A stretch of DNA of 64,000 nucleotides from Tupaia tana (Eukaryota; Chordata; Mammalia; Scandentia; Tupaiidae). Where the stretch lies: the NCBI GenBank assembly GCA_026018925.1, contig JAKSZU010000009.1, forward strand, positions 74,372,041-74,436,040. Reading direction: 5' to 3'. The translations under genes were made by a program, and so were the position numbers. Positions within the stretch are counted from its first letter, which is position 1. The number at the start of each line of letters is the position of its first letter. The notes below the pieces were generated by a model. The model ran no database searches, was not told the origin of the DNA, and was given only the letters and a program-made list of their open reading frames with translations. Shown one piece after another: positions 14,401-26,420 of the stretch.

Positions 14401-15980
14401 CCTCTCTCAATTTTTTTTAATTTTTGCTTTTTAGAATTTTGTTTAAGGTGAGGCATCTTTCTGGGCTTGTTGGCCCTGCCTAGGCTTTTATCATGTTAAT
14501 GATTCCCTCTCCCACTCCCTACCCAGGAGAGGCATAGGGAACAGAAGAGCCCTTCTTCAAGAACCAGCTCCATGGGTCCTGCGATCTAGCCATTTTGGAG
14601 GAAACGGAAGAATGAAGAGATTCCACTGATAATTCAGCCTCCATTGTAGACAAGTCGTGTGTTACGAAGACTCAGGCATCCTTTCTCTATATCTGTCTTT
14701 GTGTGTCCCTATCTCTGTCTCTGTCTCTCTCTCTCTTTTTTTTAATTTTTGCTTTTTATAATTTGGTTTAAGGTGAGGCATCTTTCTGGGCCTGTTGGCC
14801 CCGCCTAGACCTTTATCTAGTTAATAATTCCCTATCCCACTCCACACCCAGGAGAGGCAGAGGGAACAGAACAGCCCTTCTTCAAGAACCAGCTCCATGG
14901 CTCCTGCGATCTAGCCATTTTGGGGGATACGGAGGAATGAAGAGATCCCACTGATAATTCAGCCTCCAGTGTAGACACCTCGCGTGGTAGGAAGCCTCAG
15001 ACCTCCTCTGTCTGTACCTGTCTTTGTCTCTCTCTATCTCAGTCTCTGTCTCTGACTCCCCTCTATCTCTTTTTTTTTTAATTTTTGCTTTTTAGAATTT
15101 TGTTTAAGCTGAGGCATCTTTCCGGGCCTGTTGGCCCCGCCTAGACCTTTATCTTGATAAAAATTGCCTCTCCCACTGACCACCCAGGAGAAGCAGGGGG
15201 AACAGAACAGCCGTTCGTCAAGAACCAGCTCCATGGCTCCTGCGATCTTGCCAATTTGGGGAAAATTGAGGAATGAAGAGATCCCACTGATAATTCAGCC
15301 TCCAGTGTAGACAACTCGCGTGGTAGGAAGACTCAGGCCTCCTTTCCCTGTATCTGTCTTTGTCTCTCTCTATCTCTGTCTCTGTCTCTGACTCCTCTCT
15401 CTCTCTCTTTTTTTTAATATTTGCATTTTAGAATTTTGTTTAAGGTAAGGCATCTTTCTGGGCCTGTTGGCCCCACGTAACCCTTTATCTTGTTAATAAT
15501 TCACTCTCCCACTCCCAACCCTGGAGAGGCAGAAGGAACAGAACAGCCCTTCTTCAAGAACCAGCACCATGGTTCCAGCAATCTAGGCATTTTGGGGGAA
15601 ACAGAGGAATGAAGAGATCCCACTGATAATTCAGCATCCAGTGTAGACAATTCACATGGTCGGAAGACTCAGACCTCCTCTCCCTGTATCTGTCTTTGTC
15701 TCTCTCTATCTCTGTCTCTGACTCCTCTCTCTCTCTCTCTCTCTTTTTTTAATTTTTGCTTTTTAGAATTTTGTTATGCTGATACATCTTTCTGTGCCTG
15801 TTGGTCACACCTAGCCCTTTATCTTGTTAATAATTCCCTCTCCCACTCCACACCCAGGAGAGGCAGAAGGAACAGAACAGCCTTCCTTTAAGAACCAGCT
15901 CCATGATTCCTGCGATCTAGCCATTTTGGGGAAACGGAGGATTGAAGAGATCCCACTGATAACTCAGCCTCCAGGGTAGA
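8500..15980 (+). repeat. Older higher-order period of about 9-10 monomers
   Basis: Three stretches, near 8,500-9,600, 11,500-12,620 and 14,790-15,950, share a run of diagnostic monomers in the same order. First comes a monomer with a gataaaaat or gaaaaaaat variant in place of the usual gttaataat. Then come gatcttgccaatttgggg, then ccaacactgga or ccaaccctgga with cattttgggggaaacag, then ttggtcacacctagc. Spacing is about 2,970 and then about 3,330 bp, so the block was copied as a unit and has since gained or lost a monomer. Copies are clearly more diverged than the 2,320-bp unit further right. Confidence 0.6.
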
Positions 15981-18900
15981 CAACTGGTGTGGTAGGAAGC
16001 CTCAGGCCTCCTCTCTCTGTATCTGTCTTTGTCTCTATATCTGTCTCTGTCTCTGACTACTCTCTCTCTTTTTTTTTTAATATTTGCTTTTTAGAATTTT
16101 GTTTAAAGTGAGGCAACTTTCTGGTCATGTTGGCCCCGCATAGCTTTTTATCTTGTTAATAATTCCCTCTCCAACTCTCCACCCAGGAGAGGCAGAGGGA
16201 ACAGAACAGCCCTTCTACAAGAACAAGAACCATGGCTCCTGCGATCTAGCCATTTTGGGGGAAACGAAGGAATGAAGAGATACCACTGATAATTCAGCCT
16301 CCAGTGAAGACAACCTGCGTGGTAGGAAGACTCACGCCTCCTCTCTCTGTATCTGTCTTTGTCTCTCACTATCTCTGTCTCTGTCTCTGACTCCTCTCTC
16401 TCACTTTTTTTTTATTTTTTAGAATTTTGTTTAAGGTGTGGCATCTTTCTGTGCCTGTTCGCCCTGCCTAGGCATTTATCTTGTTAATAATTCCCTCTCC
16501 CACTTCCCACCCAGGAGAGGCATTGGGAACAGAACAACACTTCTTCAAGAACAAGCTCCATGTCTAATTTGATGTAGCCATTTTAGGGGAAACGGAGGAA
16601 TGAAGAGATCCTACTGATAATTCATTTTCCAGTGTAGACAACTCGCGTGGTAGGAAGACTCAGGCCTCCTCTCTCTGTATCTGTCTTTGTCTCTCTCTAT
16701 CTCTGTGTCTGTCTCTGACTCCTCTCTCTCTCTCTATCATTTTTAATTTTTGCTCTTTAGTGTGTTGTTTAAGTTCAGGCATCTTTCTGGGCCTTTTGGC
16801 CCTGACTAGGCCTTTATCATGCTAATGATTCCCTTTCCCACTCCCCACCCAGGAGAGGCAGAGGGAACAGAACAGCCCTTCTTTATGAATCAGTACCATG
16901 TCTCCTGAGATCTTGTCAATTTGGGGGAAACGGGGGAATGAAGAGATCCCACTGATAATTCAGCCTCCAGTGTAGACAACTCGTGTGGTAGGAAGACTCA
17001 GGACTCCTCTCTCTGTATCTGTCTTTGTCTCTCTCTATCTCTGTCTCTGTCTCCTCTTTCTTACTTCTTTTTAATTTTTGCTTTTTCAAATTTTGTTTAA
17101 AATGAGGCATCTTTCTGGGCCTGTTGACCACGCCTAGCCCTTTGTCTTGTTAATAATTCCCTCACCCACTCCCCACCCAGGAGAGGCAGAGGGAACAGAA
17201 CAGCCCTTCTTCAAGAACCAGCTCCAAGACTTCTGCGATCTAGCCATTTTGGGGGAAATGGAGGAATGAAGAGATCCCACTGATAATTCAGCCTCCAGTG
17301 TAGACAACACTTATGGCAGGAAGACTCAGGCCTCCTTTCTCTCTATCTGTCTTTGTCTCTTTCTGTCTCTGTCTCTGATTCCTCTCTCTGTCTTTTTTTT
17401 AATTTTTGCTTTTTACAATTTTGTTTAATGTGAGGCATCTTTCTGGGCCTTTTGGCCACGATTAGCCCTTTTTTCTTGTTAATAATTCCCTCTCTCACTC
17501 CAAACCCAGTAGAGACAGAGTGAACAGAACAGCCCTTCTTCATGAACCAGCTCCATGAGTCCTGCGATCTAGCCATTTTGGAGGAAACGGAGGAATGAAG
17601 AGAACCCACTGATATTTCAGCCTCCAGTGTAGACAATTCGCGAGGTATGACGATTCAGGCCTCCTCTCTCTGTATCTGTCTTTGTCTCTCTCTATCTCTG
17701 TCTCTGTCTCTGACTCCTCTCTCTCTCTCTTTTTTTTAATTTTTGCTTTTTAGAATTTTGTTTAATGTGAGGCATCTTTCTGGGCCTGTTGGCACTACCT
17801 AGACCTTTATCTTGTTAATAATTCCCGCTCCGACTCCCCACAGAGGAAAGGTAGAGGGAACAGAACAGCCTTTCTTAAAGAACCAGCTCCATGGTACCTG
17901 TGATCTAGCCTTTTTGGAGGAAACGGAGGAATGAACAGTTCCCACTGATAATTCAGCATCCAGTTTAGACAGCTCATGTGGTAGGAAGACTCAGGCCTCC
18001 TCTCTCTGTATCTGTCTTTTTCTCTCTCTATCTCTGTCTCTGTCTCTGACTCCTCTCTCTCCCTTCTTTTTAAATTTTTGCTTTTCAGAATTTTGTTTAA
18101 AGTGAGGCATCTTTCTGTGCCTGTTAGCTCCTCCTAACCCTTTATCTTATTAATAAATCCCTCTCCCACACCACACCCAGGAGAGGCAGAGGGAACAGAA
18201 CAGCCCTTCTACAAGAACATGCACCATGGTTCCTGCGATCTAGCCATTTTGGGGAAAACGAAGGAATGAAGAGATCCCACTGATAATTCAGCCTCCAGTG
18301 AAGACAACTTGCGTGGTTGAAAGACTCAGGCCTCTTCTCTCTGTATCTGTCTGTGTCTCTCTCTATCTCTGTCTCTGACTCCTCTCTCTCTCTTCTTTTT
18401 AATTTTTGCTTTTTCGAATTTTGTTTAAGTTGAGGCATCTTTCTGGGCCTGTTGGCCATGCCTAGCCCTTTATCTTGTTAATAATTCACCCCCGACTCCC
18501 CAGCCAGGAGAGGCAGAGGGAACAGAACAGCCCTTCTTCAAGAACCAGCTCCAAGGCTCCTGCGTTCTGGCCTATTTGGGGGAAACGGAGTAATGAAGTG
18601 ATCCCACTGATAATTCAGCCTCCAGTGTAGACAACACGCGTGGTAGGAAGACTCAGGCCTCCTCTCCCTCTATCTGTCTTTGTCTCTCTCTATCTCTGTC
18701 TTTATCTCTGATTCCTCTCTCTCTCTCTCTTTTATTTTATTTTTTTTCTTTTTAAAATTTTGTTTTAGTTGAGGCATCTTCTTGGCGTGTTGGCCCAGCC
18801 TAGCCCTTTATCTTGTTAATCATTCCCTCGCCCACTCCCCACCCAGTATGGGCCTTGAAAACAGAATATCCCTTCTTCAAGAACCAGCTCCATGGCTCCT

Positions 18901-21900
18901 GCGATCTAGCCATTTTGGGGGAAACGGAGAAATGAAGAGATCCCACTGATAATTCAGCCTTCACTGTAGGCAACTCACATGGTAGGAAGGCTCAGGCCTC
19001 TTCTCTATCTGTCTTTGTCTCTCTCTATCTCTGTCTCTGTCTCTGACTACTCTCTCTTTTTTTAAGTTTTTGCTTTTTAGAATTTTGTTTAAGGTGAGGC
19101 ATCTTTCTGGGCCTGTTGGCCCCGCCTTGCACTTTAACTTGTTAATAATTTCCTCTCCGACTCCCCACCCAGGAGAGGCAGAGGGAACAGAACAGCCCTT
19201 CTTCAAGAACCAGCTCCATGGTTTAAGTGATCTAGCCATTTTTGGGGAAAAGGAAGAATGAAGGGATCCCAGTGATAATTCTGCCTCCAGAGTAGACAAC
19301 TCGCATTGTATGAAGACTCAGACCTCATCTCTCTATATCTGTCTGTGTCTCTCTCTATCTCTGTCTCTGTCTCTGACTCCTCTCTCTCTTTTTTTTAATT
19401 TTTGCTTTATAGAATTTTGTTTAAGGTGATTCATCTTTCTGGGCCTCATGGCCCCACCTGGGCTTTTATCTTATTAATTATTCCCTCTCCCACTCTCCAC
19501 CCAGGAGAGGCAAAGGGAACAGAACAGCCCTTTTTCAAGAACCAGCTCCATGGGTCTTGCGAATTAACCATTTTGGGGGAAACGGAGGAATGAAGAGATG
19601 ACACTGATCGTTCAGCCTCCAGTGTAGACAATTCGTGTGGTACGAAGAATCAGGCCTCCTCTCACTGTATCTTTCTTTGTCTGTCTCTATCTCTGTCTCT
19701 GTCTCTGACTCCTCCCTCTCTCCTCTTTTTAATTTTTGCTTTTTCGAATTTTGTTTAAGTTGAGGAATCATTCTGGGCCTGTTGGCCATGCCTAGCCCTT
19801 TATCTTGTTAACAATTCCCTCTCCCACTCCCCACCCAGGAGAGGCAGAGAGAACAAAACAGCCCTTCTTCAAGAACCAGCTCCAAGGCTCCTGCTATCTT
19901 GCCATTTTGGGGGAAACGGAGGAATGAAGAGATCCCACTGATAATTCAGCCTCCAGTGTAGACAACTCGTGTGGTAGGAAGACTCAGGCCTCCTCTCTCT
20001 GTATCTGTCTTTGTCTCTCCCTGTCTCTGTCTCAGTCTCTGACTCCTCTCTCTTTTTTTTTTAATTTTTGCATTTTAGAATTTTGTTTACGGTGAGGCAT
20101 CTTTCTGGCCCTGTTTTCCCGCTTAGCCCTTTATCTTGTTCATAATTCCCTCTCCCACTCCCCACCCAGGAGAGGAAGAGGGAACAGAACAGCCCTTCTT
20201 CAAGAACCAGCACCATGGCTTCTGCGATCTAGCCATTTTGGGGGAAAAGTAGGAATGTAGAGATTCCACTGATATTTCTGCCTCCAGAGTAGACAACTCG
20301 CATGGTAGGAAGTCTCAGGTCTCCTCTCTCTGAATTTGTCTGTGTCTCTCTCTATCTCTGTCTCTGTCTCTGACTCCTCTCTCTCTCTTCTTTTTAATTT
20401 TTGCTTTTTCAAATTTTGTTTAAGTTGAGGCATCTTTCTGGGCCTGTGGGCCACGCCTAGCCCTTTATCTTGTTAATAATTGCCTCCCCCACTCCCCAAC
20501 CAGGAGAGGCAGAGTGAACAGAACAGCCCTTCTTCAAGAACCAGCTCCAAGGCTCCTGAGATCTAGCCATTTTGGGGTACACGGCGGAATGAAGAGATCC
20601 CACTGAAAATTCAGCCTCCAGTGTAGACAACACGTGTGGAACGAAGACTCAGGCCTCCTCTCTCTGTATCAGTCTTTGTTTCTTTCTGTCTCTGTCTCTG
20701 TCTCTGACTATCTCTCTCCCTTTTTTTTAATTTTTGCTTTTTAGAATTTTGTTTAATGTGAGGCACCTTTCAGGGCCTGTTGGCCCCACCTAGCCCTTTA
20801 TCTTTTAATAATTCCCTCTCCCACTCCCTACCCAGTAGAGGCAGAGGGAACACAACAGCCCTTCTTCAAGAACCAGCTCCATGGTTTCTGCGATCTAGCC
20901 ATTTTGGGGGAAAAGGAAGAATGAAGACATCCCACTGGTATTTCTGCCTCCAGGGTAGACAACTCGCATGGTAGGAAGTCTCAGGTCTCCTCTCTCTGAA
21001 TCTGTCTGTGTCTCTCTCTATCTGTGTCTCTGTCTCTGACTCCTCTCTCTCTCTTCTTTTTAAGTTTTGCTTTTTCAAATTTTGTTTAAGTTGAGGCACC
21101 TTTCTAGGCCTGTTGGCCACGCCTAGCCCTTTATCTTGTTAATAATTCCCTCCCACACTCCCCACCCAGGGAGGCAGAGGGAACAGAACAACCCTTCTTC
21201 AAGAACTAGCTCCAAGGTTCCTGCCATCTAGCCATTTTGGGGGACTCGGAGGAATGAAGAGATCCCACTGATAATTCAGCCTCCAGTGTAGACAACACGC
21301 ATGGAAGGAAATCTCAGACCTCCTCTCTCTGTATCAGTCTTTGTCTCTCTCTGTCTCTGTCTCTGTCTCTGACTCCTCTCTCTCAATTTTTTTTAATTTA
21401 TACTTTCTAGAATTTTGTTTAAGGTGAGGCATCTTTCTGAGCCTGTTGGACCCGCCTAGCCTTTTATCTTGTTAATAATTCCCTCTCCAACTCCCCACCC
21501 AGGAGAGGCAGAGGGAACAGAACAGCCCTTCTTCAAGGACCAGCTCCATGGCTTCTGTGATCTAGCCATTTTGGGGGAAAAGGAAGAATGAAGAGATCCC
21601 ACTGATAATTCAGCCTCCAGTGTAGAAAACTCATGTGGTAGGAAGACTCAGGCCTCCTTTCTCTGTATCTGTCTTTGTGTCTCTCTATCTCTGTATCTGT
21701 CTCTTACTCCTCTCTCTCTCTTCTTTTTAATTTTTGCTTTTTTGAATTTTATTTAAGTTGAGGAAGCTTTCTGGGCCTGTTGGCCACACCTAGCACTTTA
21801 TGTTGTTAGTAATTCCCTCCTACACTCCCCACCCAGGAGAAGCAGAGGGAACAGAACAGCACTTCTTCAAGAACCAACTCCAAGGCTCCTGTGATCTAGA

Positions 21901-23144
21901 CATTTTGGGGGAAAAGGAGGAATGAAGAGATACCACTGAAAATTCAGTCTCCAGTGTAGACAACACGCGTGGTAGGAAGACTCAGGCCTCCTCTCTCTCT
22001 CTCTGTCTTTGTCTCTCTCTGTCTCTGTCTCTGACTCCTCTCTCTCTCTTTTTTTAAAATTTTTTCTTTTTAGAATTTTGTTTAAGGTGAGGCATCTTTC
22101 TGGTCCTGTTTGCCCCACCTAGCCCTTTATCTTGTTAATAATTCTGTCCCCGACTCCAGACCAAGGAGAGGCAGAGGGAACAGAACAGCCCTTCTTCAAG
22201 AACCAGCTCCATGGCTCCTGCGATCTAGGCATTTTGGGCGAAACGGTGGAATGAAGAGAATCCACTGATATTTCAGCCTCCTTTGTAGACAACTCGTGTG
22301 TTAGAAAGACACAGGCATCCTCTCTCTGTATCTGTCTTTGTCTCTCTCTATCTCTGTCTCTGACTCCTCTCTCTTTTTTTATAACTTTTGCTTTTTAGAA
22401 TTTTGTTTAAGGTGAGGCATCTTTCAGGGCCTGTTGGCCCCGCCTTGCCATTTATCTTGTTAATAATTCCCTCCCCCATTCCCACCCAGGTTAGGGAGAG
22501 GGAACAGAGCAGCCCTTCTTCAAGAACCAGCTCCATGGCTTCTGTGATCTAGCCATTTTGGGGGAAAAGGAGTAATGAAGAGATCCCACTGATAATTCAA
22601 CATCCAGTGTAGACAACTCACGTGGAAGGGAGACTCAGGCCTCTTCTCTCTGTATCTGTCTTTGTCTCTCTCTATCTCAGTCTCTGACTGTGACTCATTT
22701 CTCTGTCTTTTTTTTTTTTAAATTTTGCTTTTTAGAATTTTGTTTAAGCTGAGGCATCTTCTGGGCTTGTTGGCCCCGCCTAGCCCTTTATCTTGTTAAT
22801 AATTCCCTCTCCTACTCCCCACCCAGTACAGGCAGAGAGAATAGAACATCCCTTCTTCAAGAACCAGGTCCATGGCTCCTGCGATCTAGCCATTTTGGGG
22901 GATACGGAGGAATGAAGAGATTCCACTGATAATTCAGCCTCCAATGTAGGCAACTCGCGTGGTAGGAAGCTTCAGGCCTCTTCTGTATCTGTCTTTGTCT
23001 CTCTCAATCTCTGTCTCTGACTACTCTCTCAGTTTTTTAATTTTTTCTTTTTAGAATTTTGTTTAAGGTGAGGCATCTTTCTGGGCCTGTTGGCCCCGCC
23101 TTGCCCTTTATCTTGTTAATAATTCCCTCTCCCACTCCCTACCC

Positions 23145-23850
23145 AGGAGAGACAGAGGGAACAGAACAGCCCTTCTTCAAGATCCAGCTCCATGGTTTAA
23201 GTGATCTAGCCATTTTTGGGGAAAAAGAGGAATGAAGAGATCCCAGTGATAATTCTGCCTCCAGAGTAGACAACTCGCATGGTATGCAGACTAAGACCTC
23301 CTCTCCCAATATCTGTCTGTGTCTCTCTCTATCTCTGTCTCTGTCTCTTACTCCTCTCTCTCTCTCTTTTTTTTAATTTTTGCTTTATAGAATTTTGTTT
23401 AAGGTGAGGCATCTTTCTGGGCCTCTTGGCCCAGCCTAGGCTTTTATGTTATTAATTATTCCCTCTCCCACTCCCCACCCAGGAGAGACAGAGGGAACAG
23501 AACAGCCCTTCTTCAAGATCCAGCTCCATGGTTTAAGTGATCTAGCCATTTTTGGGGAAAAAGAGGAATGAAGAGATCCCAGTGATAATTCTGCCTCCAG
23601 AGTAGACAACTCGCATGGTATGCAGACTAAGACCTCCTCTCCCAATATCTGTCTGTGTCTCTCTCTATCTCTGTCTCTGTCTCTTACTCCTCTCTCTCTC
23701 TCTTTTTTTTAATTTTTGCTTTATAGAATTTTGTTTAAGGTGAGGCATCTTTCTGGGCCTCTTGGCCCAGCCTAGGCTTTTATGTTATTAATTATTCCCT
23801 CTCCCACTCCCCACCCAGGAGAGACAGAGGGAACAGAACAGCCCTTCTTC
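23145..23850 (+). repeat. Two adjacent, virtually identical monomers (336 bp apart)
   Basis: A monomer carrying gatccagctccatggttt and the unusual gtatgcagactaagacc starts near 23,181 and again near 23,517. The two copies appear identical through the following T run and the ggcctcttggcccagcc variant. The second copy is followed within one monomer by the SINE at 23,869. This is the most recent single-monomer duplication I can see. Confidence 0.85.
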
Positions 23851-23868
23851 AAGAACCAGCTCCATGGG

Positions 23869-24144
23869 GACCAGCAGTTAGCGTAATGGCTATGTCGCTG
23901 GACTCCCACGTAGTCGACCGCGGTTCGAGTCCCGGACCGGCGGCTTAAACTCATGCCGGGCGCGTGGGCGTGCGTGCCCAAGATCCCGAGAGGAGAATGG
24001 AGGAGAGGGGATTGCGGCGTGGCCATCCCCCCTGGGGGGTGATTTCCTGCTTTCTATCTCTCTGTCTCTCTCTCTGTGTCTGGCGAGCGCACGCGCCCTA
24101 TAGCAAAATCCTCTCCAAAAAAAAGAAAAAAAAAAAAAAAAAAA
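23869..24144 (+). mobile_element. Young tRNA-derived SINE, full length
   Basis: The SINE sits inside a satellite monomer. It is flanked by an 18-bp target-site duplication, aagaaccagctccatggg, at 23,851-23,868 and 24,145-24,162. The head has a pol III A-box-like tagcgtaatgg (23,879-23,889) and a perfect B box ggttcgagtcc (23,922-23,932). Between them gact and agtc can pair around a seven-base loop ccacgt-type sequence whose central triplet is CAC, which hints at a tRNA-Val origin (uncertain). The GC-rich body (gccgggcgcgtgggcg, gatcccgagaggagaatgg, ggccatcccccctggggg) is followed by a tctctgtctctctct tract, gcgagcgcacgcgcccta, and an A tail. Clean duplication and many intact CpGs indicate recent insertion by L1-type machinery. 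Confidence 0.93.
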
Positions 24145-25639
24145 AAGAACCAGCTCCATGGGTCCTGTGAATTAGCCATTTTGGGGGAAACGGAGGAATG
24201 AAGAAATCACACTGATCATTCAGCCTCCAGTGTAGACAATTCGTGTGGTACAAAGAATCAGGCCTCCTCTCACTGTATCTGTCTTTGTTTCTCTCTATCT
24301 CTGTCTCTGTCTCTGTCTCCTCCCTCTCTCCTCTTTTTAATTTTTGCTTTTTCGAATTTTGTTTAAGTTGAGGAATCATTCTGGGCCTGTTGGCTACACC
24401 TAGCCCTTTATCTTCTTAACAATTCCCTCTCCCATTCCCCACCCAGGAGAGGCAGAGGGAACAGAACAGCCCTTCTTCAAGAACCAGCTCCAAGGCTCCT
24501 GCGATCTCGCCATTTTTGAGGAAACGGAGGAATGAAGAGATCCCACTGATAATTCAGCCTCCAGTGTAGACAACTCGTGTGGTAGGAAGACTCAGGCCTC
24601 CTCTCTCTGTATCTGTCTTTGTCTCTCTCTGTCTCTGTCTCAGTCTCTGATTCCTCTCTCTTTTTTTTTAATTTTTGTGTTTTAGAATTTTGTTTAAGGT
24701 GAGGCATCTTTCTGGCCCTGTTGGGCCCGCTTAGCCCTTTTTCTTGTACATAATTTCCTCTCCCACTCCCCACCCAGGAGAAGAAGAGGGAACAGAACAA
24801 CCTTTCTTCAAGAACCAGCACCATGGCTTATGCGATCTAGCCATTTTGGGGGAAAAGGAGGAATGAAGTGATCCCACTGATATTTCTACCTCCAGAGTAG
24901 ACAACTCGCATAGTAGGGAGTCTCAGGTCTCCTCTCTAGGAATGTGTCTGTGTCTCTCTCTATCTCTGGCTCTGTCTCTGACTCCTCTCTCTCTCTTCTT
25001 TTTAAGTTTTGCTTTTTCGAATTTTGTTTAAGTTGATGCATCTTTCTGGGCTGTTGGCCATGCCTAGCCCTTTATCTTGTTCATAATTCCCTCCCCCACT
25101 CCCCACCCAGGAGAGGCAGAGGGAACAGAACAGCCCTTCAAGAACCAGCTCCAAGGCTCCTGTGATCTAGCCATTTTGGGGGACACGGAGGAATGAAGAG
25201 ATCCCACTGATAATTCTGCCTCCAGAGTAGACAACTTGCATGGTAGGAAGACTCAGGTCTCCTTTTTCTTTATCTGTCTGTGTCTCGCTCTATCTCTGTC
25301 TCTGTCTGTGACTCCTCTCAAACTCTTTTTTCTTAATTTTTGCTTTGTAGAATTTTGTTTAAGGTGAGGCACCTTTCAGGGCCTGTTGGCCCCGCCTAGT
25401 CCTTTATCTTTTAATAATTCCCTCTCCCACTCCCCACCCAGTAGAGGCAGAGGGAACACAACATCTCTTCTTCAAGAACCACCTCCATGGTTTCTGCGAT
25501 CTAGCCATTTTGGGGGAAAAGGAAGAATGAAGAGATCCCACTGATATTTCTGCCTCCAGAGTAGACAACTCACATGGTAGGAAGTCTCAGGTCTCCTCTC
25601 TCTGAATCTGTGTCTCTCCCTGTCTCTGTCTCTGTCTCT

Positions 25640-26130
25640 GACTCCTCTCTCTCTCTTCTTATTAATTTTTGCTTTTTCAAATTTTGTTTAAGTTGAGGCA
25701 TCTTTCTGGGCCTGTTGGCCATGCCTAGCCCTTTATCTTGATAGTAATTCCCTCCCCCACTCCCTACCAAGGAGAGGCAGAGGGAACAGAACAGCCCTTC
25801 TTCAATAACCAGCTCCAAGGCTCCTGCGATCTAGCCATTTTGGGGGACACGGAGGAATGAAGAGATCCCTGTGATAATTCAGCCTCCAGTGTAGACAACA
25901 CGCCTGGAAGGAAGACTCAGGCCTCCTCTCTCTGTATCAGTCTTTGTCTCTCTCTGTCTCTGTCTCTGACTCCTCTCTCTCCCTTTTTTTAAATTTTTGC
26001 TTTTTAGAATTTTGGTAAAGGTGAGGCATCTTTCTGGGCCTGTTGGCCTCGCCTTGAAGTTTTTTTGTTAATAATTCCCTCTCCCACTCCCCACCCAGGA
26101 GAGGCAGAGGGAACAGAACAGCCCTTCTTC
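25640..26130 (+). repeat. Partial extra copy of the end of the 2,320-bp unit
   Basis: The run ctttatcttgatagtaattc, the cttcaataaccagctccaag variant, gatccctgtgataattcagc, and cacgcctggaaggaag is repeated at 28,0xx and 30,3xx. The offset from the first to the second is about 2,310 bp. Similarity fades near 26,130, where this copy keeps ccatggcttcttcgatc while the later ones read ccaagactcctgcg. The higher-order unit therefore grew from sequence already present here. Confidence 0.75.
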
Positions 26131-26420
26131 AAGAACCAGCTCCATGGCTTCTTCGATCTAGCCATTTTGGGGGAAAAGGAAGAATGAAGAGATCCCACTG
26201 ATAATTCTGCCTCCAGAGTAGACAACTTGCATGGTAGGAAGACTCAGGTCTCCTCTCTCTTTATCTATCTGTTTCTTGCTCTATCTCTGTCTCTGTCTGA
26301 CTCCTCTCAAACTCTTTTTTTTTAAATTTTTGCTTTTTAGAATTTTGTTTAAGGTGAGGCACCTTTCAGGGCCTGTTGGCCCCGCCTAGTCCTTTATCTT
26401 TTAATAATTCCCTCTCCCAC

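Larger units (their letters stand above)
1..23868 (+). repeat. Satellite array, segment 1 (about 330-bp monomers, head to tail)
   Basis: About 71 tandem monomers run without a break and start before the window. The shared GATCTAG-like landmark falls near 648, 983, 1,311, 1,638, 1,973 and 2,309, giving a period of 327-336 bp. Reading along the plus strand, each monomer has: a pyrimidine block of tctctgtctctg type; a T run; gctttttagaattttg; ttaaggtgaggcatcttt; ggcctgttggccccgcc; ttgttaataattccct; cccactccccacccag; gagaggcagagggaacag; cagcccttcttcaagaac; cagctccatggctcctg; gatctagccattttgggg; a purine-rich stretch; cccactgataattcagcc; and tagacaactcgcgtggtagg. All copies have the same orientation. 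Neighbours differ by a few to roughly 20 per cent. No protein-coding role is supported; open frames in both strands are translations of the repeat. I do not recognise the satellite as a named family. Confidence 0.97.

Noticed and set aside
23869-23940. Functional tRNA gene
   Set aside because: A and B boxes are present, but the acceptor stem is not formed and the head continues into a SINE body with A tail and target duplication.
24040-24090. Common origin of the SINE pyrimidine tract and the satellite pyrimidine block
   Set aside because: Both are tctctgtctctct-like, but nothing flanking them matches; low-complexity convergence is sufficient.
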